Positions 53,411 to 64,000 of a stretch of DNA of 64,000 nucleotides are shown here, piece by piece. Each line of letters opens with the position of its first letter. The first letter of the stretch is position 1. The notes under the pieces are model-generated. The model was not told where the DNA came from and searched no databases. It worked only from the letters and a program-made list of their open reading frames with translations. The position numbers and the translations under genes are program-made. Origin of the DNA: Syngnathus acus (taxonomy: Eukaryota; Chordata; Actinopteri; Syngnathiformes; Syngnathidae); assembly GCF_901709675.1 (NCBI RefSeq), contig NC_051088.1, positions 23,006,193 to 23,070,192 on the forward strand. The letters run 5' to 3'.

Positions 53411-53739
53411 CAGGGGTGTCAAACTCATTTTTTTCGCGGGCCTCATTGTAGTCATAGCTTCTGCGGGCCATTATGACTGTCGACCCAAATAAATGTATGA
53501 GCACCTCGTATACAGTAAAAGCTACAAAACAAACTGACAAATAACTCCTTTTCAAATCAGACGAGTAAAAACTGGTCAAATATTTAAAAAGAAAAAAGAT
53601 ATTATTTAAAGTGCAGACACTTTGCAATTCTAGTAATGACACGAATTTGATGCACAATTTGTTTTCGCGGGCCGCATAAAATGATGTGGGGCCCGTATCT
53701 GGGTCCCCAGGCCTTGAGTTTGACACCTATGCTTTAGAC
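53411..53739. mobile_element. Non-autonomous hAT-type element, copy 2, abutting copy 1
   Basis: A second, diverged copy (53411-53731, 321 bp) with the same ends starts directly after the right target duplication of copy 1. It is followed by CTTTAGAC (53732-53739), one base different from the other two sites. Both copies share terminal motifs but differ in length and internally. Confidence 0.85.
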
Positions 53740-54717
53740 TAAGACAACGCAACATCTGCAGCTCTAATAAAGTCCGAAAGTGGAGCTTGCTGAAAGCAAA
53801 ACTAATTCCTTTTCCATCCTGCTAACAAGTTGACTCGACTCACTGGCGGCACGGCGGGCTTTGACAGCCGTGCGCCCTCCTCGCCTTTTCTCTCCTCCTG
53901 TCCGTCACTTATCACTCTCTTCTGTCTGTCTCCTTTGCTTGCGTTCGTTCATCCCTCCGGGCTCCCGTGCTGAACTCGCCAAAACCGACGCTCTTAAGTT
54001 CCCACGGGACTCGGCTTTGGCCCGATTGGGTGACACGAAAGACACGCAAACACACGCGCAGACACTTGGCACGTGTGTATGTGTTGAGGAGTCTGGGGAG
54101 TCGATGATTGCGTGCGTCAGTCCCTCGACGGCCTTTAGCCCCCATCAGGGCATGCTGTGATACCACGCTTTGATTGCTCTCAACGCGTGCTGACAGGAAA
54201 TCCATTTGCGAGCGTGCGTGCATGTGTGTCCCTCAGCGCCTGGATGACAGCTCAATTGAACGCAAGTGCCAACAAGGCCACGAGATCAAAATGAGAGGGA
54301 CTGGCACGGCAGATGCCGCGCCGAGACGCAGCGGCCATTAAGCCGTGGACAGGCCCCCCCACGTGTAAAACCGATGGACTTTTAATGTGCTCCCTGATGA
54401 GGAGTCGCTGACTTTGGCAGGGGGAGAAAAGAAGATGGATAAGCAATGTCCTGCATCGCTCACCTTTTTGTGTTTTCCATCACATTCAGTTCTTTCTATG
54501 TTTCAAACAGTAAAAAGAAAAAAAACAGAAGAAACATACAACTGGCTGAATTTGAATACAAGAAGTCAGAACAGAAAAAATGTTGAAATAACGAGCTTGG
54601 TCCTTCCCCAGTGAGTTTGGAATGCAAGAATCTTTTGGCGTGGAAAACCTGTCGTACAAAAAACGGGTAGCGCTCAAACACAGAAGATATTTGTTTCCCT
54701 CAAGGCAGCAAAATGAT
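53740..54717. other. Intergenic DNA, no gene recognised
   Basis: No coding exon is recognised. A C run lies near 54354-54360. Confidence 0.4.
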
Positions 54718-54725
54718 AGGAAGGA

Positions 54726-54777
<52 letters not shown>

Positions 54778-54856
54778 AGGAAGGAAGGAAGGAAGGAAGG
54801 AAGGAAGGAAGGAAGGAAGGAAGGAAGGAAGGAAGGAAGGAAGGAAGGAAGGAAGA
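54718..54856. repeat. (GGCA)n followed by (GGAA)n microsatellite
   Basis: About 12 GGCA units (54728-54776) pass directly into about 20 GGAA units (to 54856). Gly-Arg-Lys and Pro-Ser-Phe-Leu repeat frames here are artefacts. GGAA arrays can bind ETS-family factors. Confidence 0.97.
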
Positions 54857-56317
54857 AAGCGTGTTTTGCTTTATGGGCAAACTGGCCGGCTTGTCCAGCC
54901 ATGGAATAATAGCTAGCCATAGCGTTCTTCACGTCGTCACATTGAGAAAAGGGCAAGCCGCCGTAAGCCCAGCTTGAAAGATACGTGGGCTCAACGTGCG
55001 GGTGGGCGCTGCCCCGCCCCGCCCCGCCTTGGCCTATTAGCCTGCGGCTGATGTATGGAGCCTTGTCATGGATATGAGCTTTCCATGAGCTTAGATAGAG
55101 TTTGTCTAATGGAATCCGGCCCCCCATCGCCGGCGGCGGGGCGCAGTGGGTGGGGCTAATTCAATTGCTTCCAGTCCCATCCGTGGCTCGGAGATGAACG
55201 ATGGACCTGAACGAAGCCGACAACTCTATCCGTCCATCCGAACGCCGTTTTCATTTGGACAATTTGCGGTTGACGTGATGGCTATCCGTAATATCCGGAA
55301 GCCCATCTGTAGCAATGCAGCTCAAGGAGAAGCAAGCCACACCGCTCATCCTCGTTGAGCAGACGTGACCTGCGATCATTTGGGGATGCGTTTACATCCT
55401 CCAAATCTTTCTCGATTGTAGCCAATTGGCATTTTTCTAGATTCAATTGGGGATTCGATCAATTTATTTGCGTGAAATGTGCTGAAAAGTAAAGAAAATG
55501 GGAAATGACAATTAGCACCACTGTCACCTTCACCGCTCGTTCAGTAACAGATGTAACCGGCTTGCAAATGCTTTCTAATCGCTGAGCCGTCGGGTCGGGT
55601 CGGGTCGGATGAAAAGCGTCCCATATCACAGACTTGACGGGGATCCACCCGCCTCGGTGACTGTGCCACCAGCTCCAACTACCAAGAGCACTCCCGAGTG
55701 GCGGGTCGACGCCGACGCTAATGTGATGGGAAGCGAAGCAGAGAGAAGCTAATGTGAGGAGACGGCTTGCATGAGAGTGTGAAGCGTCCAGGCCGGAAAG
55801 CTTGGAAGGTAATCACCGGCGACGCAAGAGAATAATTTTGGCAAACCGCCGCTATTTCCTCCTTGTGTTATCCGTTAGCGCTACGTTGACCCGTCTTGCG
55901 CAAAGCCGCCATGTTGCGTGGTCATTGGCCGCAAAGGCCAAACACACACAAAGGCATAAACATTGCTGAGCAGATTCGAAATCCACTCAAGCGTCAGCCA
56001 TCTTATTACAGCTAGCAAAGAAAAGCCGTAGCGCAAGCTAGTCATGTTAGCGGCGGTTAGCCTCACCCGGTTCTTTCTCTCAAATGCTCGCTATGCTAAT
56101 AATAGCTCCCAGAAGACTACCGATTTTCCATTCAATGGATGCTTTTGACTTTATGAAAACTCGTCTGACTTTGAAAGTAAAACGCTGAAGAACTTTGAAA
56201 TGTAATTGATGGCTTTAACTCGCTTGGAAATGAACTCGAGTACAAGCCGGAAGCAAGGATTTGGGATCGCTATCTAAACCCCCACCAGTCTGCCTCTTGT
56301 GCTCGGCCAAACAAAGT

Positions 56318-56318
<1 letters not shown>
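54857..56318. other. Intergenic DNA, no gene recognised
   Basis: It includes a CCCCGCCCCGCC patch near 55012-55027 and a GGGTC tandem at 55592-55606. No coding exon is supported. Confidence 0.4.

Positions 56319-56409
<91 letters not shown>
56319..56409. repeat. Long (CA)n microsatellite
   Basis: About 45 uninterrupted CA units, the longest dinucleotide array in the window. Confidence 0.98.
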
Positions 56410-56411
<2 letters not shown>

Positions 56412-57061
56412 CATCAATAAAGAGCCCATGTGTGGGAGGAGGCAAGCTTGCATTTCTTTTGTATTATCTCTTGCAGGCGAACGTGTCGATGGTGTTTTCT
56501 GCACGTGTATATTGTTCAAGTGTGTTGAAAAGGATGTGGCTGTTGAAATATCACGTTCCAACATGGATGGCATCGCCAACTTGGTGTGTCTGCGCTGGTG
56601 TCGGCCGGCTCGAAACAAGCCCATTGCAACCGGTCGACAAGGTCTACTAAGCGTGTCCGTCCGTCTGTCCATCTGTCCGAGATTTATTGCACAACATCAG
56701 CTCTTGCAGATAGATGATTAACACTGAGAACAAGATTGATGGGCCTTCCGCTGAGGCTCTCGCCTTCCATTCGCACACAAAGAGGCATTGTTTGTTTCCA
56801 GATGGGCCTGCCTGGTGTTTCTCTCCACGCTTCAAATTAGGAGCCGACACCATGGGCTGCAACAGGTAGAGAGCAAAAACACAAGCGCGGCTACTGCGGA
56901 CGCTGCTTGTTGCTGTTCATCCATTTTAGGAGACCATAGCGCCCATGCCATGTTTTCCCTTCAGCGGATGCTGGGAGGACCATCCAAAGAAGAATGAAGA
57001 AAGTTACCAGCAACTAGTACAACTGTAAAAAAAAAAAAAAAAACTCACTCTCCCATTGTTG

Positions 57062-57180
57062 TCTGCCTGTATAATATTAATGATAATAATGATCATCATA
57101 ACCATGAAAATAATAATAATTATGATCATCATCATCATCATCATAACCATAATAATAATAATCATCATCATCATAATACT
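57062..57180. repeat. Mixed TAA/ATC trinucleotide region
   Basis: ATAATAATG, ATCATCATC and TAATAATAAT units are intermixed. Confidence 0.85.
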
Positions 57181-60100
57181 AATCCAACAAAGTCCATCCA
57201 GCTAAGTGCTGAACCCTAACCTGATCATTGGTGTGTCATGTGCACAATACATGTGCCATGTCATCTCCTGATGTTTGCGGAGGCGCTTCGATCAATACGC
57301 AGACCGACAGCCCGTGGCCGCCGACGCGGCGATCGATGCTGCCGCGAGGCCACGAGGCAAGAAACCAATCCAGCACTCTTTTGGATTTTCTACATTACTT
57401 TTGGAACCAGCTGTGTCAGCAGCTCTTCTAAATGGCAAAAGTGGCGAATGGATCAACTTACTAGCAAATATTTAATAGCCCACATGAAGGTCCTTTCCAA
57501 ATACCTTGACCTTTCGCTTCCAGATGGTAAAAACGCTGCCTGCCGACGAAGGTGTCCACAGATCACCGTGACGTCATTATTTGATGTCATCCGGTGGAGC
57601 GGCGCTTTTCAATTCTTTTCTGTTAGGCCCCCCAGGAGAAGGAAAATATTTCACCTCCAGCCAGCCAACTCTCCTTAGTGACTAAAAATAGTATCAAGAC
57701 ACCTCCGCTAGCCTAATGAACATGTTCCCTGGAGGGGGGGGGGGGGTCACACCGGCCTTCCCAGGGGGCCCGCCCGCTACTTGAGCTGTGTGTGTGTGTT
57801 ATATGTTTTGATTTGAGGAAGGAGGGGGCAGGCAAAGAAATGGATGATGACTTGTCATGCCGGTGACAAGCGACTCGCCCGTCTGACGTCAGTCTGTGAG
57901 AGTTCTTGTGACAGTGGGCGCCCTCCAAGCGCCCAGAGGCTCCAACCTCTCCAAACTATTTCATTAAAACTTCCACCGCAATTATAGCACATTCCCCATG
58001 CTCTGACCTTCACACTAGCTTCCATGAATACACTGTCATCATCTGTTGTTCTCGTCTCTTACTTTCAGTCAATCACGTTCCCTTCCCTCCTCCGGAAGAT
58101 CTAGCTCTGCTTCACTTTAATATTTGTATCGCTTTGGAATTCTCTCCACGTAAATCCAATACTTGATGATGAACACCTCCTGCTATCTCTCTTGAGATCT
58201 TCTCATCAAATGTCAGAGCTCTTGAGCTGAACCAAGTAGTCAGCAGCGTTTGAATTGGCTACGTTCTGCTTAATGTCTTTGTGCTGTTTCATGCAGATAT
58301 TGGAGAGAAACAAAAGATTACCTTATTTTAAGGTCAGGCAGCGTGTGTGTGTGTGTGGTCAGCCCCATGGGGCTTCTCGTCACCTTGCCAATCACATCAG
58401 CGAGGTGGAGTGTGATAACCTTATCTGTGCCTGAGCTGTGCATAGCCAAAGGGCCGCACACACATACACACTTTGACACTTATTGAATGAAAAAGGCCAG
58501 AGAAGAGATGGAGATCAATGGTGCTAAATGAAGGACATGCTTGACGCTGCTTCTCCCTGTCACTGGCTGCCTCTTATCTATAATGGAAAAGCCAGCCGGG
58601 TGTTGTTGCCTGGCGTGGTCACGCTCAATCGGGCCCTGAAATACTGCCGCAAAGTCTTACTTCAGGGAAACACGTGCAGAGAGGAAACGCTTCAACTTGT
58701 TCATTATAGCCAAGCCGTCAGTGAGGGAAAGAAAAAAAAAATGGTCGGCCATGTTGCCAGCGCTTTCATTGTACTTTTACACGCAGTGAAACGTTGCTTT
58801 CTTTACGCAGACAATGGTGCATTTTCGATATATTGGGGGGAAATTCAACAAAATCACGTAATCGAGAACGGCAATCACAGTTTCACACAGCAGGTGATTT
58901 GAAGAAACGGTGCCGGTGGCTCCGTGATTAGCTGCGCTCGAAACCTCTTGAGATGTTTACTCTGGCCACAGTGCCATCAAGTGCCATCAAGACAAATGGA
59001 TTCAAAATAGCTCACAAAGTCATTTGCTGACAAAACATGGTGATGGAAGTTGATTGGTGCTACTTTCCAAAGCGGAACTCCTCCCCTTCCCATCATGATT
59101 TTTGAAGGTTTGGTAATATGGGTTCCGCGTTGCCATATATTTTGCAAATAAAACCTGGCAAAAGAAAAATCCTTGACTGGAATACTTGAGTTGCCAGCTT
59201 GGCCTCCAATAAAGGCTGCAAAGAGGAAATGATAAATCATGTTCAAGTGGAGTTGACATTTTAGGGCAATATATTTATTTTTTGCTTTGCATCAGGGCTT
59301 GCTTTGTTGATTGTATTTGAGGAGCCTCCTCATCTATGCCAACAATTGCCGTCCTTTTGCTTCTATTGAATTGTGTTCCGAGCCAACGCAACTAATCAGC
59401 CGCCAGGCAAAGTCATACACAACGAGCTAATAACGTCGATGCGGCATGCTAACTTATGGCCGCGCACTCGTAGCGTGTTGTCAGGCAACTCCGCTCCGTA
59501 TGTCCCGCTAAACAAGCCATGTCAGGCACTTATCAGCCCCATCCATCTCCTTATCAATAGCTGACGCTGCGGGCTCAGTGCGAGCTCAGCTCCATCTCAG
59601 GCTGGCTGATCAGTCGCCTTGAAACTCTTTTAGCCACTAAACCGGTGCAGCGCTTTGGAATGTGCCATTAACAGACGCGCACAAACGATCCATCACGATG
59701 AGGCGCAGAGGGCCTCATTACTAAGATTGAGCCACTAAAATGCGTACTCAGACGAGAAGCTTGCTTGCTAGCTTGCTAGGTAGCTTGCTTGCTAGCTAGC
59801 TTGCACTCTTGCTGGCCGTCTTGCATGTGATTTCTTAAGACTGACAGAGACTAGACACCAAAGAGTAAACTCAATAAACGTTCTACACCAACTATGCTGA
59901 TTGAGTTTAAAAAATCAGGCCGTCAACTCTTTGTTGAGAGAAAAACAATCAGCTAGAAAGCAAGAGATGAGCAGAAAGCAAAAAGGGAGCGAGAGCTGGC
60001 TGTTGTTGTGGGCGTGGGCAAAGGTGCCGTTTGCTGACCGCTGGCAATTTGACAAAGCTGACATTTTCACACCTCTCTGCTCTGGCTCATTTGGCACAGA

Positions 60101-60457
60101 CTTTCCTAACAAGCTTGTTACCACTTGCGCTCAATCCGCCTGCCTGCCTGCCTGCCCGGGTTGTGTGCAAACGTTCGCCTCCACCGACAAAGACACATTC
60201 CGGGTCGTCTCGCTCGGCCATTCCCAACCTTATGTATATATCCATATATACGGGGCATCTAAACAAGACGCCTCTCTTCCCCACAGCTGTAGGAACAACA
60301 CTTTATTGCTTCATGGGAATGTCAGTGCAATACTTCACAATATGTCCATTTGCTCTCCCACTCATCCAAAAGCCCAACCTTGTCTGTATCATATACGGCT
60401 TTTTGCTTCTCCAGAGATTTGCCCTCTTGGCCTCCTCTGCTGGAGATAAAGCCCTAA
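57181..60457. other. Intergenic DNA, no gene recognised
   Basis: No coding exon is recognised. It holds a G tract (57735-57746), a short (TG)n near 58342, and a GCTTGCTTGCTAGC-type repeat at 59760-59805. Two smooth segments (57950-58300 and 59370-59720) could be regulatory, but I have no direct support. Confidence 0.4.
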
Positions 60458-60589
60458 TAGAGGCTTTGCAGCTGACGTCATCAAGCTACCCACATTAGCT
60501 TGGCGGCCATCATGGCGGTCAACTTTTCAGTGCCGGTCAACGACTCACACACGCTTTCTTGTTATATCTGCTGCTATTTGAGCTTAAAA

Positions 60590-60767
60590 ATGCCGGATAC
60601 CTGCTGTGCTGTTGGATGTAGCAATAGACGAGGCGATAAACCAAATCTTAGCTTCTATAGATTTCCGGCGAACATGAAAAAACGTGATAAATGGATCGCG
60701 GATATTCGTCGTGAACGATGGAAACCTACGATTTACACAAGGATATGCAATGAGGACTTCATATCAG
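60590..60767 (+). pseudogene. THAP-domain first exon of a transposase, broken zinc ligand
   Basis: The exon starts MPDTCCAVGCSNRRGD, continues SFYRFPANMKKRDKW and RRERWKPT, and ends CNEDFISG before a donor GTATGT at 60768. THAP fingers bind zinc through C-x4-C and a later C-x2-H. C5 and C10 are present, but the final ligand position reads Asp (CNED) where His is expected. The hallmark Pro in RFP and the Trp are conserved. No downstream DDE transposase exon is left, so the gene is a remnant. Domestication cannot be excluded but nothing supports it. Confidence 0.75.
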
Positions 60768-61149
60768 GTATGTAAACAAACTATTCACCCCTGATTTGTT
60801 TCACAAAATGTGAAATAATACAATATGGGATGATACAAATATGATTGTTGAAAATGCTGGGTGCATTTTTAGAAAGGCAGCAAGAGCAGCAAGGCAGGGA
60901 ATGGGATGATTTCTTCAGTTCACCCCCCCCCGTTTTTATTTTGTGTTTATTTTTTCATGATGCTTGAAAACGTTATCAATGTAAATATTGAATTATATTT
61001 ATTGGTTAAGTTTTCAAGCCAATCAGATGTGGCATCATGCAAAAATAAACAAATAATAAAAATGGTAGCAACTTGAACAGACAGGTACAGTATCTGAATG
61101 ATTTCACTCTATTCAGTTTTTTAATATGTCAAGTTATGAAATGCCATTA

Positions 61150-61352
61150 CAAAACAAATCGACGAGGTAATTATAAATATCTGGATATGAGCGTTCAGGC
61201 AGGTCGGCTGTTGCAAAATGCTCGGGCGATTTTAGCATGCTTCTCGGTAAAAGGTACGGATCCGTTGTGCCAACAAGGTTCAACTTCTCTCTGTGACGAT
61301 TCTTGGAGTCTTCATCCAAATGCCTAACTTCGTTGGATAGCAAATCAGCCAT
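61150..61352 (-). pseudogene. Remnant of a YqaJ-type element protein, N-terminal part
   Basis: On the minus strand an ATG at 61352 opens a frame containing TDPYLLPRSMLKSPEHF and SYPDIYNYLVD. DPY.LP and PDIYNYL are phrases I associate with the N-terminus of YqaJ-family proteins of ISL2EU elements in fish. The nuclease domain itself is missing. Similarity is from memory and must be tested by search. Confidence 0.4.
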
Positions 61353-61494
61353 AATTCGGAAGAAATCGGTGAAAACGTAGCGCAGAAATCAGACAATCCA
61401 TACAAACACGTAGGAACGAGCTGACTAGTTGACCGCCAAGATGGCGGCATAACACAAAATCACGTGATAAAACCACGTGACTGCAAAGCCTCTA

Positions 61495-62299
61495 TAAGCT
61501 TGTCGCTGGAGGTCGGTGGGGTGTCACAGCGCGTGCACGCACACACATTGCCCATCGCTTGGCAAAAGGTCAATAGCGTGAAATCAAGAGTGTTTTGTAA
61601 AGGCAACACACACACTCTTGGTGCTCATTTTGCATTTGAAAGGGAGTGGAATAATTCTTTCTATCATCTTCCGTTGCCATTTGGCCGATGTCTAATGACT
61701 GCTCAATTCTTTGTATTGGGATGAAAGCGTTGTTATGCGTGCGGGAAGGCCATAAACAGGCTCTCAAATTATTTAGAAATTAAAATCAGGAATATTCTAC
61801 TCAGATGTATTTCTCTTGCTAAATGTAACGGGCCAAAACACGGAGATATCCGACCAATTTTGAACTCTGGAAGCGAGTTCTTTCAGTATATACATTATCT
61901 CATGTGCACGAGCTAACTCGAGCTAGCGAGACGGCTAATGTGTCAAGCGGTCGTAATTAATTTCAAGGTTGAAGGTGCGGAATTTAATATGGGGAATTAA
62001 AAGATACTAATTTGCTGCTTGCCCAAATGTATTCTCAAAACTCGGCCGTGTGTGTCCTCAATGGCTGTAAAATATCAGCCGCTCTCGGTGAGATGAACGC
62101 ACACACAGAGCGGCAAAGAAATGAAGCAGTGTCCAATTAAAAAAAAAAAGTCGTCTTGTGGGGCCCATGGTGGTTTTTGGGACATTTGAATGGACATTCA
62201 TACTCACCCGCCATGTTAATTATTTTTTTGAATTACTTTGTGAATATGTTTCTGAACTAGTATTGGGGGATTTCAATAAGGCACCTGGGACAACTACGA
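61495..62299. other. Intergenic DNA, no gene recognised
   Basis: Mixed sequence with an A run near 62139-62149. No coding exon is recognised. Confidence 0.4.
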
Positions 62300-62605
62300 G
62301 GGTCCTCTGTACCCGGAAGTAGTAGACAGCCAGCGGGAGTTTCGCCGTGTCTGACTGTAACTGCCGCTGTGTTTCAGGTGAGTAACGCTGTTGAAATGAT
62401 GAAGATCAGAACTCGCAATACTGCTGGTAGTCGGAGCTAATTATTGTTTAAGAATATGATACATACGGTTATTGTTGTACAATGTATGATTTTGCGTGTG
62501 TGTGATGTTTGTAACGGGTCCTCCGTACCCGGAAGTAAGTTGACAGTGAGCGGGAGTTTCGCCGGGTCTTGATTGTAACTGCCGCTGTTACGCTGTGTGT
62601 TTCAG
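62300..62605 (+). other. Duplicated ETS-site segment, possible promoter and non-coding first exon
   Basis: Two copies, 62300-62377 and about 62515-62605, share GGGTCCTC, TACCCGGAAGTA, GCGGGAGTTTCGCCG, TGTAACTGCCGCTGT and TTTCAG. Copy 1 is followed at once by GTGAGTAACG, a consensus splice donor. Copy 2 has lost it (CAGTAAATT). CCGGAAGT is the ETS core common near start sites of TATA-less promoters. This fits a first exon of a rightward gene beyond the window, or a diverged repeat. Confidence 0.4.
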
Positions 62606-64000
62606 TAAATTTATTATTTTGACAACGTTTTCGCGTCCATGCGTGCGACACAATTTTACCTCGAAAGGTTTTCAAACAAAAGAATCGGCCCGTTGGCGGA
62701 TCGGTAAGGCGAATGAGTTCTCCGTGGGCTCTTAGTGTCCACGTTGACATTTGATTGTAAATAATCCACTGGTAGTCCTCCAGAAGGGAGGGACTTGGCA
62801 AAAAGCTTCCACAATCTGCTGCCGCTTCTATCCAGATAACGAACCCACGTTCTCAGCCCCAGGATATCATCTTAACAGCCACATGTAAATCGTGCGAGTG
62901 GGCACACGCCGCTGATGGATGGATGGGGAAGACCTTGGAGCCAGCCGTGAGGCGTTTTCACAGATGGATTAACATGTCTTCCAGCGTAAGGTCAATGTGT
63001 CCCGTGACGGTGGAGCGAAGCCACTCGCACAATACAAAATTACAGCGTGCGTCCACTTGAAGGCAACTAGACATCTTCCGCAAATTGGTGCTGGACATTT
63101 GGATTCCTCTTGCTTTCTCCTTCACGTGATGGATGGCCATTTTCTGCTGATGATCCAGGAAAGCTTGACTTGATACGCCGCACGTGGGTGTTTGCTTGCT
63201 GTTTTAGTCCAAATGGAAAGGAGCAGCTTGCGCTGGAGCAGCAGCGCGTGAGCTGATCATTCCCCAGCCCAAATCTCCCTCCACTATGCTGACCTCCAGC
63301 TTGTGAACAAAAGCGTGAAATGAAACAATTCCCCAGTTACACGGATCCCTTGAGGCCCACGCATCTGACTTGAGACATTTCTGCTCCAGCGAGCCAGCCA
63401 GCCAGTCAGGGAGCGGTGCGCGTCCACCGCGATGGCCGCTTTAGGTCAAGCGGGCTACCGACAAAAGTAGAAAAACATGCAGCTCAGAAACAATTTTGGG
63501 AACAATGCAAAAGGTTCCATCTTGTTTTGTATTTCCACTTTGGTGCGTGTGCGAAGAATGAGTCAGGGGCCGGCTTATTGATTCCAAAGCGTTCGCTAAT
63601 CAGGCCGTGTGATGGAAGATGTAAATTGCTTGTTGTTCAATTTGTCGGCGCTCTGCTCCTCCCGCCGTCATCGACAGTCCAAACACACACGGCGCCTGGG
63701 AAGAATAATATCGCAATGGTTCCTCATCACTTCGCAACAGTGCCTGCCCGATTGAGAGCGCGACTCCGCCTTCTTTCTTTCAGCTTTTCTCCCCCGAGGC
63801 ATCGGTGTGTTCCGTGACTGCTCGGCCCGCCCATGGCGGCCACCGTTAACCTTCTTGGCAGTGTTCCGAGTGGGGACTGACGCCGTTTTCAAGTGCACAC
63901 CCGTCATTTGTCAGATCTGTATTGAGATAGACAGTAAGATGGCTGTGACAACTTCGGCAATTCATTTGCTTAATTTTCTCCCCTTTTACGGTTTTGATTT
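62606..64000. other. Intergenic DNA to the window end, no gene recognised
   Basis: Several frames of 60-130 codons exist on both strands but none shows a recognisable domain, and splice links are not evident. A coding exon of a gene that continues to the right could be missed here. Confidence 0.35.

Larger units (their letters stand above)
60458..61494. mobile_element. Decayed PIF/Harbinger-related element of ISL2EU type
   Basis: A 1,037-bp element with inverted ends TAGAGGCTTTGCAG (60458-60471) and CTGCAAAGCCTCTA (61481-61494), flanked by TAA on both sides. The similarity of the ends continues inward: GGCGGTCAACT followed closely by TCAG recurs in both. The target duplication could be read as TAA, TA or AT. 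Near the left end on the plus strand is a THAP zinc-finger exon. Near the right end on the minus strand is a fragment resembling the start of a YqaJ-type nuclease gene. ISL2EU elements are known to carry a THAP-plus-DDE transposase and a YqaJ protein, so this looks like an internal-deletion derivative. The ends and THAP are seen; the family call is inference. Confidence 0.65.

Noticed and set aside
54718-54916. Gly-Arg-Lys-Glu and Leu-Pro-Ser-Phe repeat proteins
   Set aside because: They are translations of GGCA/GGAA microsatellites on the two strands.
56299-56672. His-Thr and Cys-Val repeat proteins
   Set aside because: They are translations of the (CA)n microsatellite.

Overview
The window looks like nuclear DNA of a teleost fish, probably a compact-genome percomorph. 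The genes have short introns and vertebrate exon structure. The DNA between them is full of CA, GA, GGAA and TTA microsatellites. Fish-type mobile elements are present: a LINE reverse-transcriptase fragment, small non-autonomous hAT elements and a THAP/ISL2EU-like element. No prokaryotic, organellar or viral gene organisation was seen.

Five protein genes could be rebuilt exon by exon, with reading frames that close. They are cbx5 (HP1-alpha, minus, coding 21018-22529), hnrnpa1 (plus, 23877-25933), nfe2 (minus, 27431-28762), copz1 (plus, 32947-34595) and znf740 (minus, 42778-43977, 5' coding end unresolved). This set matches human 12q13, on the HOXC side, where CBX5, HNRNPA1, NFE2 and COPZ1 are neighbours and ZNF740 lies nearby. 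The paralogous HOXA-side set (CBX3, HNRNPA2B1, NFE2L3) and HOXB-side set (CBX1, NFE2L1, COPZ2) fit worse residue by residue.

Layout: 1-20.3 kb is non-coding DNA with microsatellites, one 118-bp inverted-repeat element, CTCF-like motifs and homeodomain-site-rich blocks. From 20.3 to 35 kb lies the gene cluster, with cbx5 and hnrnpa1 head to head over a shared promoter and nfe2 converging on the hnrnpa1 side with overlapping poly(A) signals. From 35 to 41.4 kb is non-coding DNA, including two divergent CTCF-like motifs and a duplicated MEIS/HOX-like module at 38.1 kb. From 41.4 to 45.8 kb is znf740. From 45.8 to 64 kb is mostly non-coding, with telomere-like repeats, a 5'-truncated LINE, two abutting hAT elements that share one target-site sequence, a dead ISL2EU-like element with remnants of both of its genes, and a duplicated ETS-site segment at 62.3-62.6 kb that may be a first exon.

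The genes do not form a pathway. They are a heterochromatin reader, an RNA-binding splicing factor, an erythroid CNC-bZIP factor, a COPI coat subunit and a zinc-finger factor, held together by old synteny. I found no convincing previously undescribed system. The items most worth checking are the ISL2EU-like remnant, the abutting hAT pair, the duplicated MEIS/HOX-like module and the extra polyadenylated exons after hnrnpa1.
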